A DNA stretch of 9,894 nucleotides. It comes from Lachnospiraceae bacterium UBA4316. Its GTDB lineage: Bacteria; Bacillota; Clostridia; Lachnospirales; Lachnospiraceae. The notes below the pieces were generated by a model. It was not told where the DNA came from. It did not search any database and saw nothing but the letters and a program-made list of their open reading frames with translations. This document shows, piece after piece, positions 1-5,882 of this stretch (positions within the stretch are counted from its first letter, which is position 1; every line of letters begins with the position of its first letter). The translations under genes were made by a program, and so were the position numbers. The stretch spans positions 1,372 through 11,265 of the forward strand of contig DGUG01000082.1 of NCBI GenBank assembly GCA_002394535.1, in the 5' to 3' direction.

Positions 1-1048
1 CTGCGTCCGCATCCGTAACCGGAATCTGTGCCGGCACAGTCTCGATCGCACCTTCGGTAAGGTAAGCCTCACGAAGAGCCGGTACGAAGGAAGCGTAATC
101 TACCATTGAGATATCGAGATCAACTTCGCCCTTTACCCCGGGAATATTTCCCGAATCCGTGTACTGCCACATGGTAAAATCATACAGATAATCGTTCTCA
201 TCCAGATACTGAGGTGCCCACAGATCGTAGTCCTTAAGTGCTTCCACATTTAAGTATCGCCTCATCCAGTTTTCCGACGCATAGATCATGGGATAATATC
301 CTTCCTGCTTGATACGCTCGCAAAACGCTTTGCATATATCGCTTCGAAGTTCATCGGATATTTCCGTTTTATTGGTCCTTGCGTTCTCATCATCGATATA
401 CTCAGTATCAAACGCTACCGGATATGATATCTTGTAATCTTCTATAAGTTTGAGAACATATTCCGCTTCATCCTCAGCCTCTTCTACCGTAATAGCCTGA
501 GTGAAGAAATACACACCGAGCGAGAGTCCGACACGTTCCGCCTCCGCAGCATATTTTTCGAACTTCTCATCCTGCATAAGACCACCTTCGGAGTAACCAC
601 GAAATCCGCAACGGAGCATCACGAATTCACAACCTGAAGCCGCAAGTTCGTCAAAGTTAACGTTACTGTTATGGTATGAAAGATCGCATCCAAGATGGCT
701 GATTTTCTCCCCATCGTCATTAAAATACGCCATGAATCCGTTATCAATCCGGAAGTTTTCCTTCTTGTATGTATTCATGAATATTTTGCCTTCGGTAAGA
801 GGCCGTTCCGGAACGTACACATTCGTTACATTAATGTGACTTTGTTCTTCTATGACTGTGTTCAGCTCATCACGAACCGCTGCTATCTCCTTCGAGCTTT
901 TTGTATGGATTATAACCATGCCTATCACAATACCTATCACAAGGCTCGTAAAAATGACAAGTAATGTTTCGACCACACTTTTACGTCTGCGTCGTTTTCT
1001 CTTAACCGGAACACCCGGATTCTGAATTGTCCCCCGTTGTTCTTCCAC
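1..1048 (-). CDS. Membrane-anchored GH25 family muramidase (lysozyme), 3' end outside window
   Basis: Predicted peptidoglycan muramidase (glycoside hydrolase family 25), cutting the MurNAc-GlcNAc glycan strand outside the membrane. 349 residues are visible and the C terminus lies beyond the left edge. Residues 16-23 are a basic stretch (KRKRRRRK), residues about 26-48 a single membrane segment, residues about 52-72 a short helical linker, and the GH25 barrel covers about 118-325. Seen GH25 signatures: GCDLSYHN at the first strand (family GIDVSxHQ), LRCGFRGY, LGVYFF, the DxE pair in FDTEY (D214, E216), LWAPQY, and the closing MWQYTDSG plus DLDIS. The order basic residues-TM-domain suggests an uncleaved type II anchor with the enzyme outside. 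The start is a GTG at 1046-1048 with AAGGGG six bases upstream; its G is shared with the TAG stop of the preceding receiver gene, so translation is probably coupled. After residue 325 a linker-like tail (TEGAIETVPAQ) begins, so another domain could follow outside the window. Confidence 0.9.
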   Translation of the reverse strand, partial: MEEQRGTIQNPGVPVKRKRRRRKSVVETLLVIFTSLVIGIVIGMVIIHTKSSKEIAAVRDELNTVIEEQSHINVTNVYVPERPLTEGKIFMNTYKKENFRIDNGFMAYFNDDGEKISHLGCDLSYHNSNVNFDELAASGCEFVMLRCGFRGYSEGGLMQDEKFEKYAAEAERVGLSLGVYFFTQAITVEEAEDEAEYVLKLIEDYKISYPVAFDTEYIDDENARTNKTEISDELRSDICKAFCERIKQEGYYPMIYASENWMRRYLNVEALKDYDLWAPQYLDENDYLYDFTMWQYTDSGNIPGVKGEVDLDISMVDYASFVPALREAYLTEGAIETVPAQIPVTDADA

Positions 1049-1746
1049 TAAATTCCCCTTGTATTATTATCAAGTGCCCTTTTTACCAGATCCACAAGTT
1101 CGGAAGTAAAGAAAGTATCCTCCATGAGAAGCGATACTACTCCTTCACTTCGTATCGTTGATGCAATCGAATCATACACCTCACGGGGAGCTAATCCCGA
1201 CTGATCCCTGCCGATGATAAACATATTCGGATGATGAGTCTTTATGTATTCGACCGCATCGAATGTACACCTTACAACTTTCACTTTATAATCGTTTGTC
1301 AGTAACGTATCCCGCATTGATCTTAGATGGGCTATATCATCATCAAGTATCAGAATTTCTATTACTGACGCCCTCTTTTCCTCATCGCTGAATACTTTTG
1401 TCAGCTGTGCAATAAGCTCTTCCTTCGGAATATTCTTAACAATGCATCCGGCGGCTCCTTTGGCCGTTAGTTCCCGCACAAGATTCGGATTGGATACACC
1501 CGAGAGAAAAACCACCGGAGTATCTTTGACTTCCGGATTCCCGAGCAATTCATCAAAAGCCTGAAGGCCGTTTACTACAGGCATTTCAATATCAAGAAGT
1601 ATCAGATCTGCATCATAACTGCCCATCTTTTTAACAAATCTGTATCCGGCATTTTCAATGACAACATCATATTCGTCTTCAAGATATTTTTTTAATATCT
1701 TAAGTGTCTTGATATCATCATCAACTATTAAAATCCTCTTTTTCAT
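1048..1746 (-). CDS. Tandem receiver protein REC-REC, second receiver degenerate
   Basis: 232-residue cytoplasmic response-regulator-like protein made of two CheY-type receiver domains and no output domain. Receiver 1 (about 1-120) has the full set: acidic D9/D10/D11 in IVDDD, phosphoacceptor D52 in LLDIEMP, S82 in FLSG and K104 in IVKN, though the usual Lys-Pro is Lys-Asn. Receiver 2 (about 128-228) keeps the acidic patch (LDDD, 135-137), but the strand-3 phosphoacceptor position reads MFIIG, with G179 in place of Asp, and no receiver-type Lys is apparent near the end. It therefore looks like a pseudo-receiver. The gene follows the REC-coiled coil-REC gene by 16 bases, with AAGGTGG upstream of the ATG, and overlaps the GH25 gene by one base. 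As the only protein in this operon with an intact receiver it is the likely phosphorylation input (inference). No kinase is encoded in the window. Confidence 0.9.
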   Translation of the reverse strand: MKKRILIVDDDIKTLKILKKYLEDEYDVVIENAGYRFVKKMGSYDADLILLDIEMPVVNGLQAFDELLGNPEVKDTPVVFLSGVSNPNLVRELTAKGAAGCIVKNIPKEELIAQLTKVFSDEEKRASVIEILILDDDIAHLRSMRDTLLTNDYKVKVVRCTFDAVEYIKTHHPNMFIIGRDQSGLAPREVYDSIASTIRSEGVVSLLMEDTFFTSELVDLVKRALDNNTRGI

Positions 1747-1762
1747 TATCTTTCAAACCACC

Positions 1763-3097
1763 TTAATTCCCAAAAAAACCATCCACTGACTGTACAAGAG
1801 TGGCCTTTTTAAGCGGCTTGTTAAGTATTCCGTATACATTGGGGCCGAGAAGCTGTGACCGTGACTGTGTATAATCATCACCTACAAGATACATCAGCGG
1901 GATATTTGCCCCGCCCGGCTGCATCCTGATGGATGAAACGGTAGCTGCGCCGCTCATTCCGGGAAGTATGGGATTAATAATCAACAGATCAATATGATTT
2001 CTTATGGCATAGTCTATCGCCTTGATTCCGTTCTCCAGCGTAACCACATTATAATTCTGTGTCAGAAACAGAGAATACAGTTTTGTTGTTTTTGTATCGG
2101 CATCGACTATAACAACTGTCTTCTTGCCGGCATTATCAGAATAGACCGGTTGTTTGGTCTGCGGACGATTTTCGAATCTGATACTTCCCTGTGCTCCCAT
2201 CGCACTTAAAGGATTGCTAATTGCCCTCTGCTTAAACAAATCCATTGTTCTGGCTACATCCTTTTCGGCATCGGCTTCAAGCCTCTTTGCAAAATGCTGA
2301 TGCGACAGGCCGACTTCATCCTGCATATCCCGGACAAGTTCTCCAAGTTTTTTATCCTTCTCCTCTGCCTTTTCAAGCGCCTTTTTTAAGAAGCCCTGTC
2401 CCTGTGACCTACTCTCCTGATTATCCCGAATACTCTCATGCCTTCTGTTTTTCCTTCGCAGGCTGAATTCATCATCATAATCATCATCTTTGAGTTTCTG
2501 CGCGGCAGTAAGAATGCTTCTGATATCCCTGACTCTTTTTTGTCCACGCTCAAGTGCGGACTCAAGATTCTTCAGACGGGTATCCATGTCAAGAACAACC
2601 GCACGCTGCCTGCCGTCTCCACCGGGAGCTTTAACGGTCTGTCCCATTAATCTGTCGATATTCTTGGTTTCTTCGTACGATGCCTCTATAGGCTCCTCAA
2701 CAAACTCCGCTTCCTCTATAGCTTCCGTGATAACGGAGAACAGCCTGTCATCTTCGATCTCACCCTCGTAGAAAATCACGTCCCCTATCTCAAAAAACTC
2801 AAGGCTCTTGTCCGAATACTCATCATCTGTCAATACAATAACCGGAATTGCAGCAATCTCTTCATCCTGCGATTTGTTAACCATCCAGTCAAAAACGTAC
2901 AGACCAAAGTTTTTGGCATCTTTCCCGTTCAGAATAACAACGTCGGGAAGCTTCCCTTCTTCGTCTCTTCTGATAGATTTGAGTGCTTCATCGCCGGACG
3001 CGGCAACACTTGTATCTATATATTCAGGAAGGATATTTGCAATTTTTTCCCGCCGGGCGCGGTCATCATCGATCACAACGACGCGAAGATCTGCCAT
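1763..3097 (-). CDS. REC-coiled coil-REC protein with both phosphoacceptor Asp replaced by Asn
   Basis: 444-residue soluble protein with a receiver-like domain at each end and a long charged helical centre. The N-terminal domain (about 1-130) keeps the acidic triad D10-D12 and T90, but the phosphoacceptor position is N57 (VVILNGKD) and the conserved Lys region reads FYEGE. The centre (about 140-320) is rich in K, E, R and D, with probable coiled coils near 170-205 and 235-290. The C-terminal domain (about 325-444) keeps VDAD (331-334) and the Lys-Pro pair K427-P428, but has N375 at the phosphoacceptor (LLIINPILPG) and V405 instead of Ser/Thr. I infer a non-phosphorylatable scaffold or adaptor rather than a classical regulator; no DNA-binding or enzymatic output domain is visible. 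The ATG follows the bactofilin TAA stop after one base (TAATATG) with GGAG upstream, so the two are probably translated together. I know no gene name for it. Confidence 0.85.
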   Translation of the reverse strand: MADLRVVVIDDDRARREKIANILPEYIDTSVAASGDEALKSIRRDEEGKLPDVVILNGKDAKNFGLYVFDWMVNKSQDEEIAAIPVIVLTDDEYSDKSLEFFEIGDVIFYEGEIEDDRLFSVITEAIEEAEFVEEPIEASYEETKNIDRLMGQTVKAPGGDGRQRAVVLDMDTRLKNLESALERGQKRVRDIRSILTAAQKLKDDDYDDEFSLRRKNRRHESIRDNQESRSQGQGFLKKALEKAEEKDKKLGELVRDMQDEVGLSHQHFAKRLEADAEKDVARTMDLFKQRAISNPLSAMGAQGSIRFENRPQTKQPVYSDNAGKKTVVIVDADTKTTKLYSLFLTQNYNVVTLENGIKAIDYAIRNHIDLLIINPILPGMSGAATVSSIRMQPGGANIPLMYLVGDDYTQSRSQLLGPNVYGILNKPLKKATLVQSVDGFFGN

Positions 3098-3098
3098 A

Positions 3099-3572
3099 TT
3101 ACTGCTCCTTCTTGGGCTCGGTTACATTCTCTTTCTTGAGCTCGGTTATATTCTCTTTCTTGAGTTCCGTTGCTTCCTTGACCCTGAACCTTCCGCCTCT
3201 CTTTGATTTGCTCCGGTCGATATTCATATTGCACTTGCCCTGGAACACCGACTGCTCATCAATCAATATCTTCGAAGTGGAAATATCACCGTATACCTCG
3301 CCTGTAGGCTCTATGTTAGTCTTATCCTTTATTGTGAGATTGCCGTCGATTACGCCGGCAACTATTATATTCTCGGCAATTACATTTCCCTCAATCTGAC
3401 CGCTTTGCGAAAGTACAACCGTGCCATCCGCACACACTCCCCCAACTATGCTTCCGTCAATTCTGACAGACGAATGCGTTATAAGAGTTCCTTCTACCTT
3501 TGTGTCCGTTCCAATAAAGGTAGATATCGAAGTCTGATTGATCTTTACCTTATTATCATCTTTAAAAAACAT
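3099..3572 (-). CDS. Bactofilin family cytoskeletal protein
   Basis: Bactofilins polymerise without nucleotide into filaments through a right-handed beta-helix and act as scaffolds for cell-shape and wall enzymes at the membrane. The 157-residue protein starts MFFKDD, resembling the short N-terminal membrane-targeting peptide described for bactofilins. The beta-helix covers about 15-120 and shows the repeating pattern of short strands and glycines (TFIGTDTKVEGTL, VRIDGSIVGG, GQIEGNV, GVIDGNLT, GEVYGDIS). A Lys/Arg-rich linker (121-132) is followed by a tail of three 7-8 residue repeats (TELKKENI, TELKKENV, TEPKKEQ). I chose the ATG at 3570-3572 because GGAGGAG sits four bases upstream; an in-frame TTG at 3587 would add five residues but lacks such a site and would bury the MFF start. 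The upstream neighbour is a LytM-like protein, a pairing known from other bactofilin loci, where the partner is usually an active M23 hydrolase. Confidence 0.93.
   Translation of the reverse strand: MFFKDDNKVKINQTSISTFIGTDTKVEGTLITHSSVRIDGSIVGGVCADGTVVLSQSGQIEGNVIAENIIVAGVIDGNLTIKDKTNIEPTGEVYGDISTSKILIDEQSVFQGKCNMNIDRSKSKRGGRFRVKEATELKKENITELKKENVTEPKKEQ
3112..3183 (-). repeat. Three tandem 24-base units in the bactofilin tail
   Basis: Three successive 24-base units (3112-3135, 3136-3159, 3160-3183) lie near the 3' end of the bactofilin gene. The first two differ at only a few positions and the third is more diverged. They encode the repeats TELKKENI, TELKKENV and TEPKKEQ in the reading direction. 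As whole-codon multiples they can expand or contract without breaking the frame. Confidence 0.8.
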
Positions 3573-3576
3573 ATTT

Positions 3577-3583
3577 CTCCTCC
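3577..3583 (-). promoter_or_regulatory. Ribosome binding site that fixes the bactofilin start
   Basis: GGAGGAG on the minus strand ends four bases before the ATG at 3570-3572. It argues for that ATG over the in-frame TTG at 3587, whose own upstream bases show no purine-rich site of comparable strength. Confidence 0.8.
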
Positions 3584-3605
3584 GCAAAAATCACAAGATT
3601 CACAA

Positions 3606-4385
3606 TCATTCCTGCCTGATCATTGATCTGGGATCTATAAATTCTCCGTCCTGTTTTATCTCGTACGCTATATATCCGTCTTCTGTAAGGACGGCAAGCA
3701 CATCATTCTTCATAACCTTCGAGCCTTCTTCTATGGAAACATCCCCGTTCAGTCTGTAATATGTGACGTAACCATTTCCGTGGTCAATAACTATTCCCCT
3801 GTTGTAGAAAGGATTCTGATCATCGGAATCGACATGTGTTACCGTACCTTCCGCTGCTGCCGCAACTACCGCACCTTTTAACGTTGAAAAGACTATACCG
3901 TTTGTCTGTCCGCCTGTTGATTCTTTATACGGATCATCAATAAGTATTGCTTTAGCATTTTTAATCGGAATCTCATTCGGAATAGCCGCCTGCTCCGCTT
4001 CAAGGGCTTCTTCCTCCTCTCGCTTGGAGATAGTATCTTCTATCTTGGAAAATGCTTCCTTGTCAGCCTCTACCTGATCACTAAGTGCCGATACAGTACC
4101 TTCAAGTGCAGTATTACTTTCCCTGAGCTTGTTTACCGACTGCTCGGCTGCTTCAAGGGAGTTTTTAAGTTTATGATTATGATAAATCATGGAACCTATC
4201 AGCCCCAGAACGATGATACCTATAGCCATGGCTCCCGCAAGAAGCTGCAGAAGCCTGTCATAAGATATCTCTATCGTTTTGGCGGCATCGGATGAATTCG
4301 GGATCAGCAGCATCGTAAATCCGGTAGGCTGACGCTTCGTATCCGAACGCTTTGTTGTTTTTGTCTTATCTCTATTCCAGATCAA
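3606..4385 (-). CDS. Membrane-anchored coiled-coil protein with inactive LytM/M23 domain
   Basis: 259-residue protein resembling M23 (LytM) wall endopeptidases in layout. The N-terminal cytoplasmic part (1-46) includes FTMLLIPNSS, a segment I recall before the membrane helix in clostridial M23 proteins. A membrane helix follows (about 47-68), then a coiled coil (about 70-132) and a LytM-like domain (about 160-255). The LytM fold is recognisable from GAVVAAAAEGTV and HGNGYVTYY, but the zinc and catalytic positions are gone: the HxGxD region reads T161-N-G-I-V165, the YAHL histidine is R211 (YYRL), and the HxH motif is Y238-I-A240. It is therefore predicted to be non-catalytic, perhaps an activator or recruiter of other wall enzymes, as EnvC/NlpD-type LytM factors are. 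The start is TTG at 4383-4385, inside the end of the upstream gene (14-base overlap), with GGAG nine bases before it; an ATG at codon 25 has no clear site. Bactofilin follows after 33 bases. Confidence 0.85.
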   Translation of the reverse strand: MIWNRDKTKTTKRSDTKRQPTGFTMLLIPNSSDAAKTIEISYDRLLQLLAGAMAIGIIVLGLIGSMIYHNHKLKNSLEAAEQSVNKLRESNTALEGTVSALSDQVEADKEAFSKIEDTISKREEEEALEAEQAAIPNEIPIKNAKAILIDDPYKESTGGQTNGIVFSTLKGAVVAAAAEGTVTHVDSDDQNPFYNRGIVIDHGNGYVTYYRLNGDVSIEEGSKVMKNDVLAVLTEDGYIAYEIKQDGEFIDPRSMIRQE

Positions 4386-5433
4386 GTTTCATATCTCCAG
4401 TTTTGATCCATCCACGTCGTCTCATGAATTCCGATATTCCGAAGGAAAGTGCAGCAGGAAGCAGAAAATGCAGCACAATGATTTTGACCATAACCACTAC
4501 AGGGCTGACACCTGCCGAAGTCATATCCTGATATGTCATAAGCTGTCCTACAAGGCCGCTTGTTCCCATTCCGGACCCGGTTGCGTTGTTTGTCATCTTA
4601 AATACAAGTGTACCTACAGGCCCCAGAATTGCCGAACTGATTATTGCAGGAAGCCATATGACCGGTTTCTTCATAATGTTCGGAACCTGAAGCATACTTG
4701 TTCCGAGACCCTGGGCAAACAGTCCGCCCCATCCGTTTTCCTTAAAAGATGCAACGGCAAACCCTACCATATTGGCACAGCAGCCTACAGTCGCCGCACC
4801 GGCAGCAAGACCAGATAAATTAAGTATCAGCCCAAGTGCTGCCGAGCTAATCGGAAGAGTAAGAACCATTCCCATTATCACCGAAACGAGAACTCCCATA
4901 ATAAACGGCTGTCTCTCGGTACTCCAGTTAACGATACCTCCAAGCCATGTCATAAATCCTGAGATAGGAGGTCCCAACAGGATTCCGGCAAATGCACCCG
5001 ACAGGATGGTTACGGAAGGTGTTACAAGAATATCAAGCTTCGTTTTGCCGGCAACCATACGCCCGAGTGTAATCCCCACAAGTGCAGCTATATATGCACC
5101 AAGCGGTTCCCCCGGTCCCTTATATGCAATTACTCCGTCAACAAATATGGTTCCGGCGATTATACTGCTGGCAAAAGCACCTATCATTCCGCAAACGGCA
5201 GCGGAAAATATAACGAGAGGCTTTTCCTTGAACTTGACCGCCACACCGCATCCTATACCTGCGCCGGTAATACTGCTGGCAATCTGTCCGATATCAACAA
5301 GGTATGTTCCGACAAATCCCGGAATATACGATCCGATCTGCTTAATTATCGTTCCGATAATAAGCGTGGCAAATAGACCGAGAGCCATTCCGGACAGTCC
5401 GTCTATAAAAATATAGTTAAGTATTTTCTTCAT
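4372..5433 (-). CDS. PTS transporter subunit IIC-like membrane protein, PfoR/PTS_EIIC_2 family
   Basis: 353-residue integral membrane protein with about ten hydrophobic segments across nearly its whole length, rich in Gly, Ala and Ile. Recognisable family features are the N-terminal FIDGLSGMALGLFATLIIG, the repeated Gly-rich helices (GAGIGCGVAV, GLAAGAATVGC), the soluble loop ENGWGGLFAQGLGTSMLQ and TNNATGSGMGTSGLVG. This family (COG3641, named after PfoR of Clostridium perfringens) resembles a sugar-PTS IIC permease, but members usually lack attached IIA/IIB domains; none is encoded here. Its substrate is unknown and the old regulatory role of PfoR is uncertain. The start is the ATG at 5431-5433, with AGGAG seven bases upstream. 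It is the first gene of the bactofilin transcript, with an extended -10 promoter just upstream, and its 3' end overlaps the LytM-like gene. Confidence 0.88.
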   Translation of the reverse strand: MKKILNYIFIDGLSGMALGLFATLIIGTIIKQIGSYIPGFVGTYLVDIGQIASSITGAGIGCGVAVKFKEKPLVIFSAAVCGMIGAFASSIIAGTIFVDGVIAYKGPGEPLGAYIAALVGITLGRMVAGKTKLDILVTPSVTILSGAFAGILLGPPISGFMTWLGGIVNWSTERQPFIMGVLVSVIMGMVLTLPISSAALGLILNLSGLAAGAATVGCCANMVGFAVASFKENGWGGLFAQGLGTSMLQVPNIMKKPVIWLPAIISSAILGPVGTLVFKMTNNATGSGMGTSGLVGQLMTYQDMTSAGVSPVVVMVKIIVLHFLLPAALSFGISEFMRRRGWIKTGDMKLDLE

Positions 5434-5471
5434 AATAATCTCCTGTCGCTACAGTAAAATAACACACAGTG

Positions 5472-5495
5472 ATAGTGTACTATTATAACAGTGAT
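5472..5495. promoter_or_regulatory. Candidate operator: 12-base palindrome plus flanking direct repeat
   Basis: ATAGTGTACTAT (5472-5483) is an imperfect palindrome with 5-base arms and a 2-base centre. It covers the predicted -10/+1 zone of the minus-strand promoter. The octamer ACAGTGAT occurs at 5466-5473 and again at 5488-5495, 22 bases apart (about two helical turns), bracketing the -10. Such an arrangement suits a dimeric repressor (inference); no regulator gene is adjacent. Confidence 0.4.
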
Positions 5496-5510
5496 TTTTC
5501 AAACTTTTTA
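5482..5510 (-). promoter_or_regulatory. Extended -10 promoter of the PfoR-bactofilin-GH25 operon
   Basis: On the minus strand TGTTATAAT (5490 down to 5482) is a perfect -10 hexamer with a TGn extension. The -35 position at 17-base spacing (5505-5510) reads TAAAAA, which is poor, as is common for extended -10 promoters. Transcription would start near 5475, giving a leader of about 40 bases. Confidence 0.6.
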
Positions 5511-5539
5511 TTTACAATTTGATGCTGATATGCTAGTAT
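5511..5539 (+). promoter_or_regulatory. Sigma-A-like promoter of the cold-shock gene
   Basis: TTTACA (5511-5516), a 17-base spacer and TAGTAT (5534-5539) preceded by TGC, an extended -10. The predicted start is near 5546, about 46 bases before the ATG. Its -35 directly abuts that of the divergent promoter (5505-5510). Confidence 0.65.
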
Positions 5540-5544
5540 TTGAG

Positions 5545-5560
5545 AGTGCATTTGTGCACT
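5545..5560 (+). promoter_or_regulatory. 5' leader hairpin of the cold-shock transcript
   Basis: AGTGCA (5545-5550), loop TTTG, TGCACT (5555-5560) forms a perfect six-base-pair stem at or next to the predicted transcript start, followed by a T-rich tract (5561-5579). It may be a 5' stabilising stem or a temperature-sensitive leader element; the stem is too weak for a convincing terminator. Confidence 0.45.
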
Positions 5561-5591
5561 TGTTTCATTTTATTTTTTCGGAGGTATCTCA

Positions 5592-5789
5592 ATGAAAGGT
5601 ACAGTTAAGTGGTTCAACAACCAGAAAGGTTACGGATTCATTTGTGACGAACAGGGCAATGATGTATTCGTACACTACTCAGGAATCAGCGCAGAAGGCT
5701 TCAAGTCTCTTGACGAAGGTGCTGCTGTTGAATTTGATGTGGTTAACGGCGAGAAAGGCCCTCAGGCAACAAACGTAACAAAGTTATAA
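5592..5789 (+). CDS. csp: CspA-family cold-shock protein
   Basis: 65-residue single cold-shock domain, the usual full length. It binds single-stranded RNA and DNA on a five-strand OB-type barrel and acts as an RNA chaperone in the cytoplasm. Both nucleic-acid motifs are present: RNP1 KGYGFI (12-17) and RNP2 VFVHY (25-29), after the standard opening MKGTVKWFN and before the closing [10 protein letters not shown]. The start is fixed by GGAGGT six bases before the ATG. It is the only plus-strand gene in the window, monocistronic, with its own promoter, leader hairpin and strong terminator. It is unrelated in function to either flanking operon as far as the sequence shows. Which Csp paralogue it is cannot be told from sequence alone. 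Confidence 0.97.
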   Translation: MKGTVKWFNNQKGYGFICDEQGNDVFVHYSGISAEGFKSLDEGAAVEFDVVNGEKGPQATNVTKL

Positions 5790-5853
5790 TCTCCGTAACT
5801 TGTGCCTCATTTACTGTATAAGTATTTATAAGGTTATTTTATGGGATTATAAG

Positions 5854-5882
5854 AAAGGAACCGTAATGCGGTTCCTTTTTTA
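5854..5882. terminator. Bidirectional intrinsic terminator between csp and the HD-GYP gene
   Basis: AAAGGAACCG (5854-5863), loop TAATG and CGGTTCCTTT (5869-5878) form a perfect ten-base-pair stem. On the plus strand the T run (5876-5881) follows directly, ending csp transcription. On the minus strand the stem starts one base beyond the HD-GYP stop codon and is followed by CTTATAAT, a weaker but usable U-rich tail, so it probably ends that operon too. Confidence 0.9.

Noticed and set aside
3099..3587. Longer bactofilin from the in-frame TTG at 3587
   Set aside because: The GGAGGAG site lies inside that extension and is ideally placed for the ATG at 3572, which also gives the expected MFF-type bactofilin N terminus.
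3573..3605. Possible regulatory element between the LytM-like and bactofilin genes, with TTGTGA repeated twice
   Set aside because: The 33 bases hold the ribosome site and two copies of a six-base word close together in AT-rich DNA, which is weak evidence for a site.
4772..5416. Long open frame of 214 codons on the plus strand opposite the PfoR-type gene
   Set aside because: It is the antisense shadow of a clearly recognisable membrane protein, has no family resemblance, and is Pro/Ile/Ser-rich as expected from reading Gly-rich helices backwards.
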